This document shows positions 59,198 through 64,000 of a stretch of 64,000 nucleotides of DNA, piece after piece. How positions within the stretch are numbered: position 1 is the first letter of the stretch; each line of letters begins with the position of its first letter. A program made the position numbers and the translations under genes. Where the stretch lies: NCBI RefSeq assembly GCF_900108185.1, contig NZ_FNVA01000001.1, positions 744,001 through 808,000 on the forward strand. Reading direction: 5' to 3'. The stretch is from Bryocella elongata (lineage in GTDB: Bacteria; Acidobacteriota; Terriglobia; Terriglobales; Acidobacteriaceae). The notes beneath the pieces were generated by a model. It did not search any database. It worked only from the letters and a program-made list of their open reading frames with translations, and was not told the DNA's origin.

Positions 59198-60034
59198 GTG
59201 GACGATCGCCAACATTCGCTTCTCACGGCCGGGAAGCTGCGACGCGAGTTGAGCGCGCGCAACCTTCTGCGCGCCAGCCAGGGACACCTCCACGAGCAGA
59301 CGGCAGGTTCCACGCCGAGCATCCTCTATGCGCCGGAGGACGACGGCACGCATGGAAACTTTCTCTCCGCATCCTATCGACGGATCCTGGCTCGTCCGGC
59401 CTGGGCGGCGCGCCTCGAAAAGGCCTACACGTCGAGCCGACTCGTGCCTCGTTCCCATGACCGGCGCCGGGCTGAACTGGATTGCGCGGTAAGCTCGGAC
59501 GCCCTGCTGATGAATATCTTCTGCTATCCCGGAATGACAAGGCGCGCAGGCATTTGCGCTCTCCTCGGCGTTGCACCAGGGCTTCGGCCGGAGTTTGGTG
59601 TGCGCGGCATGCTCCCCATGGCTCGCGGCGAGGTCGATCGGACGGAGATCGACATGCGCCTCGGAGATCTGCTGGTCGAAGCAAAGCTCACGGAGGGAGG
59701 TTTTGGTACGGCATCGAGGGAACGCTTGCTGCGCTACGAAGGCGCATCGACTCACCTCGAACTCGAGGATCTGCCGCGAGGGAACGCGGGTTTTGCCGGC
59801 TGGCAGCTCATCCGCGGTGTGTTGGCCGCTGCGCATCAGGAAGCCCGGTTCGTCGTTCTTTGCGATGACCGGCGGCCCGACCTGCGGGACGCATGGTTCC
59901 GCATCCTGGTCGCTGTCCGATCCAGTGAACTCCGCAGCAGGCTTGGACTGGTCACATGGCAGGAGGTTGCTGCTGCCGCGCCGAAGAGTGTCGCAGGTTT
60001 CCTTGCATCGAAATACGGTATCCTCGGGCGGTAG
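59198..60034 (+). CDS. Putative PD-(D/E)XK nuclease-like protein
   Basis: A 278-residue protein. Around residues 150-165 it has EIDMRLGDLLVEAKLTE, with Asp, a hydrophobic strand and E-x-K spaced as in PD-(D/E)XK nucleases. The rest is not assigned; it may belong to a group annotated as putative restriction endonuclease, but no methylase is nearby. GTG 59198 was chosen; a TTG at 59156 overlaps the previous stop. TATGCT ends six bases before the GTG and no ribosome site is present. Confidence 0.5.
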   Translation: MDDRQHSLLTAGKLRRELSARNLLRASQGHLHEQTAGSTPSILYAPEDDGTHGNFLSASYRRILARPAWAARLEKAYTSSRLVPRSHDRRRAELDCAVSSDALLMNIFCYPGMTRRAGICALLGVAPGLRPEFGVRGMLPMARGEVDRTEIDMRLGDLLVEAKLTEGGFGTASRERLLRYEGASTHLELEDLPRGNAGFAGWQLIRGVLAAAHQEARFVVLCDDRRPDLRDAWFRILVAVRSSELRSRLGLVTWQEVAAAAPKSVAGFLASKYGILGR

Positions 60035-60111
60035 CTGCGGAAAGCGGGAGCGCCGGGCGCTTGCTGGCCGGGCTGGCGGCCGTTCGTTGAGCCGTCCGGG
60101 GGAACACGTTG

Positions 60112-60870
60112 GTGTCTGCAGTCGTCCTGGAAGCCGTTGCGATGACCGATGTCGGGCTCGTGCGCCGTCTGAATCAGGACACCTACGGCTCCGATGCCGC
60201 GCTCGGACTCTTCGTCGTGTGTGACGGGATGGGCGGTCCGGCGGGGGGCGAGGTGGCAAGCGCCATCGCCGCAGAGACCTTCGTCAAGATCTTTCACCAG
60301 GAACTGGACGCCGCACCCGGGCACGTTCCCACGTCGACTGGGCTTGCGCTGGAGCGCGCCGCCGCCGCTGCTAACCGGGCGGTCTGCGCCCGGGCGGCGT
60401 ACGATACCCGTTATCGGGGCATGGGCACGACCCTTGTCGCGGCGCGGATCAGCGGCAATGACCTCACCGTCCTCAACGTTGGGGACAGCCGCGCTTATCT
60501 TCTTCGCCATGGTCACCTGCGCCAGATCTCCTCCGATCATTCGTATCTCAAGGAGCAGGTCGAGCTCGGATTGATCACCGAGCAACAGGCGAAAGACTCG
60601 CCCCTTCAGTCGGTCATCACTCGCGCTATTGGAGCGGAGCCGGATGTACACCCTGACCTGTTTCGAGAGGTGCTGGAGCCTGGCGACGTAATCCTGCTCA
60701 ACTCCGACGGCCTCACCCGCCACGTCTCAGACGGAGTCATTGGTTCCACACTTCTCAAAGCCCCGAGTGCGGCTTCAGCCTGCGAGCAGCTCATTGCGCT
60801 CGCGCGCGACGGCGGTGGTTCGGACAACATCACATGCTTCGTCATCCGGGTGATCGAGGCCGCAGCGTAG
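60112..60870 (+). CDS. PP2C-type serine/threonine phosphatase
   Basis: A 252-residue soluble phosphatase with all PP2C motifs: GLVRRLNQDTY, VVCDGMGGPAGGE, GMGTTLVAARI, LNVGDSRAYLLR, SSDHSYLKEQVELG, LNSDGLTRHV and DNITCFV. The metal-binding Asp residues are present. No partner kinase gene lies in the window. GTG 60112 follows GGGGGA by eight bases; TTG 60109 is also possible. Confidence 0.92.
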   Translation: MSAVVLEAVAMTDVGLVRRLNQDTYGSDAALGLFVVCDGMGGPAGGEVASAIAAETFVKIFHQELDAAPGHVPTSTGLALERAAAAANRAVCARAAYDTRYRGMGTTLVAARISGNDLTVLNVGDSRAYLLRHGHLRQISSDHSYLKEQVELGLITEQQAKDSPLQSVITRAIGAEPDVHPDLFREVLEPGDVILLNSDGLTRHVSDGVIGSTLLKAPSAASACEQLIALARDGGGSDNITCFVIRVIEAAA

Positions 60871-60945
60871 CAGGACGCGGGACGTGACTGGGCTGCTCCA
60901 CGGAGTCTGCATGCCGATCGTCACTGCACACAGGGAGATCCACCG

Positions 60946-61734
60946 ATGGTTGTTATCGACAACGAATACGTAGACCTGGACACCCCATCTGGCCCCATGC
61001 GGACCCACATCGTGCGCCCGGCGGCTGAGGGCCATTACCCCGGTATCGTGCTGTACAGCGAGATCTTCCAGGTCACCAAGCCCATTCACCGCACAGCCGT
61101 GCAGCTTGCCGGGCACGGCTATATCGTCGCTATTCCGGAGATCTACCACGAGTTCGAACCGCTCGGCACCGTCTTCGAATACGATCAGGCGGGCTCCGAT
61201 CGCGGCAACACCCTGAAGACCACCAAGACCGTGCAGGCCTACGACGACGATGCTCGCGCAGCTCTCGCGCACCTTGCCTCAAGGCCCGACTGCACCGGCC
61301 GCCTGGGCGTCATGGGCATCTGCATCGGTGGCCACCTTGCCTTCCGCGCAGCGATGAACCCTGAGGTCAGTGGCACGGTTTGCTTCTACGCCACCGACAT
61401 TCACAAGGGCGGTCTCGGCGCCGGCATGAACGACAACTCGATGGCGCGCGCTGCGGAGATCAAAGGCGAGCTCCTCATGGTCTGGGGACGGCAGGACCCG
61501 CACATTCCGACCGAGGGCCGCATGAAAGTGCTCGAGCGGCTCAACGAGGTGGGCGCAAGGCTGAACTGGCATGAGGTCAACGGAGCGCACGCCTTCCTTC
61601 GCGACGAAGGCGTCCGCTACGACCCGGAGCATGCTCGCTCTATGTTTGGTCTGGCGCTCGAACTCTTCCATCGCACCATTGCTGTTGGTGGGGGAGCTGC
61701 TTCTCTCAAGCTGGACACGAATACGAAGCACTAA
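60946..61734 (+). CDS. Dienelactone hydrolase family protein
   Basis: A 262-residue alpha/beta hydrolase. The nucleophile Cys is in GICIGGHLAF, Asp in WGRQDPHIP and His in NGAHAFLRDEG, the Cys-Asp-His triad of dienelactone hydrolases. GGGAGA precedes the ATG. The substrate in this organism is unknown; chlorocatechol genes are not present. Confidence 0.88.
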   Translation: MVVIDNEYVDLDTPSGPMRTHIVRPAAEGHYPGIVLYSEIFQVTKPIHRTAVQLAGHGYIVAIPEIYHEFEPLGTVFEYDQAGSDRGNTLKTTKTVQAYDDDARAALAHLASRPDCTGRLGVMGICIGGHLAFRAAMNPEVSGTVCFYATDIHKGGLGAGMNDNSMARAAEIKGELLMVWGRQDPHIPTEGRMKVLERLNEVGARLNWHEVNGAHAFLRDEGVRYDPEHARSMFGLALELFHRTIAVGGGAASLKLDTNTKH

Positions 61735-61759
61735 TCGTCTGCGAATCCGGTCGTAGAAG

Positions 61760-61787
61760 CTCCCTCCTCGTGAGGGAGTTTTCTTTT
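61760..61787 (+). terminator. Intrinsic terminator after the hydrolase gene
   Basis: CTCCCTC (61760-61766) pairs with GAGGGAG (61772-61778) around a 5-base loop and is followed by TTTTCTTTT. Confidence 0.92.
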
Positions 61788-61871
61788 GCGTGAAGTCGTA
61801 TCAGTTCGATCGATGGCACGCCGCATCGTTCGGATTCAGCATGTGGCGTCAGCGAATCTTTAGCTGTTTTC

Positions 61872-61900
61872 TTGACAGGTAAACTGATAAGTTTTACTGT
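61872..61900 (+). promoter_or_regulatory. Sigma-70 promoter of the marR-MFS operon
   Basis: TTGACA (61872-61877), exactly 17 bases, TACTGT (61895-61900). Transcription would begin near 61907, upstream of the GGAGAGGG ribosome site. The inverted repeat described next covers both promoter boxes. Confidence 0.85.
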
Positions 61901-61901
61901 C
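61874..61901. promoter_or_regulatory. MarR-type operator over the promoter
   Basis: GACAGGTAAACT (61874-61885) and AGTTTTACTGTC (61890-61901) form an inverted repeat matching in 10 of 12 positions around GATA. Its size and place between and over the -35 and -10 boxes are typical for a MarR dimer that represses its own operon. Confidence 0.78.
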
Positions 61902-61919
61902 TAGATGGAGAGGGCATCG

Positions 61920-62351
61920 ATGGCTGCAACGGAACAACAGATCGACGAACTCATCCGGGCGATGGGCCTGATCGTGCGCCGCGTCCGCGCATCCGGGCAA
62001 AGGGAACAACTTTCGCTGACGGAAGCGATGGTGCTTGGGCGTCTGGTTCGTGAGGGGCCGCAGACTTCCGCCGAGCTGGCTCGTGCCGAGGGGATGAAGC
62101 CGCAGTCCATGGGGGCGACGGTTGCCGCGCTCGAGGAGGCCGGTCTGGTCGCCCGCACACCGCACCCCACCGATGGCCGGCAGATGCTCGTGACTGTTTC
62201 AGAAAGAGGATTTGAAGTCCGTGCCAGGGCAAGGGATGCGAAGCGGCTCTGGTTGGCAAACGCAGTGGCCCAGCTGGACGATCAGGAGCGCGAGACACTC
62301 CTGGCAGTGACGGGCATCCTTCGCCGCCTCGCAGAGAGGCAGGAGCCATGA
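61920..62351 (+). CDS. MarR-family transcriptional repressor
   Basis: A 143-residue regulator with the MarR winged helix: LSLTEAMVLGRLVREGPQTSAELARAEGMKPQSMGATVAALEEAGLVARTPHPTDGRQMLVTV in parts, including the wing with D-G-R. ATG 61920 was chosen because GGAGAGGG precedes it and it lies after the predicted transcription start; ATG 61905 would be in front of it. The stop overlaps the MFS gene, the likely target. Confidence 0.92.
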   Translation: MAATEQQIDELIRAMGLIVRRVRASGQREQLSLTEAMVLGRLVREGPQTSAELARAEGMKPQSMGATVAALEEAGLVARTPHPTDGRQMLVTVSERGFEVRARARDAKRLWLANAVAQLDDQERETLLAVTGILRRLAERQEP

Positions 62352-63691
62352 GCGCGACGGAACAAGAGAGACAGCCAATGCAGGTGGCGCGAGAGCGGGA
62401 GCCCGGTCGGTTCGACCATGCGTGGCGAGCGCTGCGGCACCGCAACTTCCGTCTTTACTTCTTCGGGCAGGGCATCTCGGTGATGGGGTCGTGGATGACC
62501 CGGGTCGCGATCACCTGGCTGGTCTATCGTCTGACAAAGTCCGCCCTCATGCTCGGTGTGGTGGCATTCCTGGGGCAGATCGTGGCCTCGGTCCTCGGTC
62601 CAGTCGCTGGTGTTTGGGTCGAGCGTTGGCCGCGCCGCACGATGCTGGTGTGGACGCAGGCTGCTGCGGCGGCGCAATCGCTGGCTCTCGCCGGACTCAC
62701 CCTGAGCGGCCGCATCAACCTCACCGAAATCATCATCCTCGCTATTCTGCAGGGGCTCATCAACGCCTTCGATATGCCCGGCCGCCAGTCCTTCCTGGTG
62801 CAGATGGTCGAGGATCGCAACGACCTTGGAAACGCCATTGCGATCAACTCCACCGTGGTGAATGGCGCGCGGCTGATCGGCCCGGCGCTCGCGGGATTTG
62901 TCATCGCGTGGGCTGGCGAGGGCTGGTGCTTTCTTATCGACGGCGTGAGCTACTTCGCGGTCATCGCCTCGTTGATCGCAATGCGTCTGCCTTCACATAA
63001 CCCGGTGACTCGGCGCGGTGGCATGCAGGAGCAGCTGCAGGAGGGGTGGGACTACGTTACCGGCGTCCGCCCAGTGCGGACGACCCTGCTGGTCTTCGCG
63101 CTGGTCAGCTTGATGGGCTATCCCGTCATGGTTTTGCTGCCGGTCTTCGCCGCTGAGGTGCTGCACGGCAATGCCACCACGCTGGGCTGGCTCTCCGGCG
63201 CGTCCGGCGCGGGCGCGTTGCTCTCAGCGCTGTCGCTGACGGTACGTAAGAACGCAGCCGGGCTGCTGCAGATGGTGCTCATCGCAACCGTGCTGCTCGG
63301 CGGTGGCCTGGTGGGCTTTGGGCTCTCGCACGTGTTGTGGCTTTCCATGTTGCTGATGGTGATCGGCGGCTTCGGCCTGATGCAGGTCGCGAGCGCATGC
63401 AACACCATCCTCCAGGCGCTGGTGACCGAAGACAAGCGTGCCCGGGTGATGAGCTACTACACAACGGCGTTCTTCGGTGCGGCCCCGATCGGAAGCCTGC
63501 TGGCCGGCGCGCTGGCCCATCGCATCGGTGCGCCGATCACGGTGATGATCACCGGCGGCTTCTGCCTGCTGGGCGCCGTCTGGTTCTCGATGGAGCTCCG
63601 CCACATCGGCGGCGCATTGCACTCAAACAGCAGCGAAGCGAGCCTGATCGGGGCCGAGGAAGAAGCTGCAAGAGAAGGGGAAGCAAGATGA
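62348..63691 (+). CDS. MFS exporter, EntS/MFS-3 type
   Basis: A 447-residue transporter with about eleven to twelve membrane segments. RHRNFRLYFFGQGISVMGSWMTRVAITWLVYRLT in parts is the usual opening of EntS-like exporters, with ALQRIT-like loop WVERWPRRTML after the second helix. Export of a drug or siderophore, derepressed through the MarR protein, is inferred from the operon. Confidence 0.9.
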   Translation: MSATEQERQPMQVAREREPGRFDHAWRALRHRNFRLYFFGQGISVMGSWMTRVAITWLVYRLTKSALMLGVVAFLGQIVASVLGPVAGVWVERWPRRTMLVWTQAAAAAQSLALAGLTLSGRINLTEIIILAILQGLINAFDMPGRQSFLVQMVEDRNDLGNAIAINSTVVNGARLIGPALAGFVIAWAGEGWCFLIDGVSYFAVIASLIAMRLPSHNPVTRRGGMQEQLQEGWDYVTGVRPVRTTLLVFALVSLMGYPVMVLLPVFAAEVLHGNATTLGWLSGASGAGALLSALSLTVRKNAAGLLQMVLIATVLLGGGLVGFGLSHVLWLSMLLMVIGGFGLMQVASACNTILQALVTEDKRARVMSYYTTAFFGAAPIGSLLAGALAHRIGAPITVMITGGFCLLGAVWFSMELRHIGGALHSNSSEASLIGAEEEAAREGEAR

Positions 63692-63996
63692 CAATCGGCA
63701 GTGCTGTTGCGGCGTTCTTTGCAGGAATGTTCCTCGCAAACTTCGTTCCTCACTTCGTTAAAGGGATATGTGGCGATAGGTTCCCGACGCCGTTCGCGAA
63801 GCCTCCGGGCAAGGGGCTTTCCTCTGCCACGGTGAACGTGGCATGGAGCCTGGTAAACCTCATCGCTGCATTCTTTCTCTTCCGCATAGGCCGCGTCGGC
63901 AGCGGGGAACTCGCCCCGGTTGGAATCTGCTTCGCGGGAGCTGCGCTGTTGAGCCTTCAGATGTCTTCGCACTTTCAGCATAAAGACAAGGAGTAA
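63688..63996 (+). CDS. Small inner-membrane protein after the MFS gene
   Basis: A 102-residue protein with about three hydrophobic stretches (IGSAVAAFFAGMFLANFVP, VNVAWSLVNLIAAFFLF, VGICFAGAALLSLQM). It overlaps the MFS stop as ATGA and so belongs to the MarR operon. I do not recognise the family. GAAGGGG lies before the ATG. The longer open frame upstream is an antisense-free but unrelated reading of the MFS gene in another frame. Confidence 0.7.
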   Translation: MTIGSAVAAFFAGMFLANFVPHFVKGICGDRFPTPFAKPPGKGLSSATVNVAWSLVNLIAAFFLFRIGRVGSGELAPVGICFAGAALLSLQMSSHFQHKDKE

Positions 63997-64000
63997 CGAA

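Overview
The window is a chromosomal segment of a motile Gram-negative bacterium. It is dominated by one long flagellar locus (about 218-46182), followed by a potassium/copper/transport region (about 46223-63996). The moderately high GC, sigma-54 promoters of the TGGCA-N6-TTGCA type, P- and L-ring genes, a Kdp operon with its own outer-membrane porin, and the general protein style suggest an Acidobacteriota member of the Terriglobia/Acidobacteriaceae type. That assignment comes from reading the proteins, not from a database search.

Layout. 218-3041: a CheY-like regulator, a CheX-like phosphatase and the first stator pair MotAB. 3388-5305: a PilZ protein, then an OmpR-type regulator overlapping a degenerate histidine-kinase-like partner. 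5404-9393: a sigma-54 activator without a DNA-binding domain, then a FleS/FleR-like kinase and sigma-54 activator. 9390-15660: flgBC fliEFGHIJ, translationally linked to the activator and closed by a strong terminator. 15893-19427: fliK flgD flgE behind a sigma-54 promoter. 19596-29189: fliN fliOPQR flhBA fliA fliM fliY and a Cys-rich MshEN protein behind a second sigma-54 promoter. 29302-33838: flgFG flgA flgHI flgJ behind a third. 33874-42647: flgM flgN flgK flgL, flagellin with a clear sigma-28 promoter, fliD fliS and a second MotA/MotB-like stator pair. 42881-46182: a hybrid kinase and a REC-EAL protein.

The regulatory picture is a classical hierarchy. A sigma-54 promoter sits in front of the sigma-54 activator pair itself and in front of three structural operons. 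FliA is made from the second of these, and GCCGATA-type sigma-28 elements precede flagellin, flgM and, less certainly, cheY and motA. flhF, flhG, fliL and the core chemotaxis genes are not in the window. Three potential c-di-GMP proteins (PilZ, MshEN, EAL) are embedded among the motility genes.

The right part holds, on the minus strand, a multicopper oxidase with a small outer-membrane protein, and kdpD(N-terminal half)-kdpE-porin-orf34-kdpFABC. The kinase half of KdpD is encoded head-to-head on the plus strand. It is followed by a NiCoT nickel/cobalt transporter, a possible PD-(D/E)XK nuclease, a PP2C phosphatase, a dienelactone hydrolase and a MarR-MFS-small membrane protein operon with an evident autoregulatory operator.

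Most striking for follow-up: a perfect 11-bp inverted repeat that brackets the flgM sigma-28 -10 element and covers the flgM ribosome binding site; a CxxxxC/CxxxC plus MshEN protein in the rotor gene block; a kinase-like protein that keeps the H-box histidine but lacks an ATP-binding core; a shared module in flagellin and FlgL; very short leaders downstream of two sigma-54 promoters; and the split, head-to-head kdpD. I saw no tRNA, rRNA, CRISPR array, insertion sequence or attachment site.
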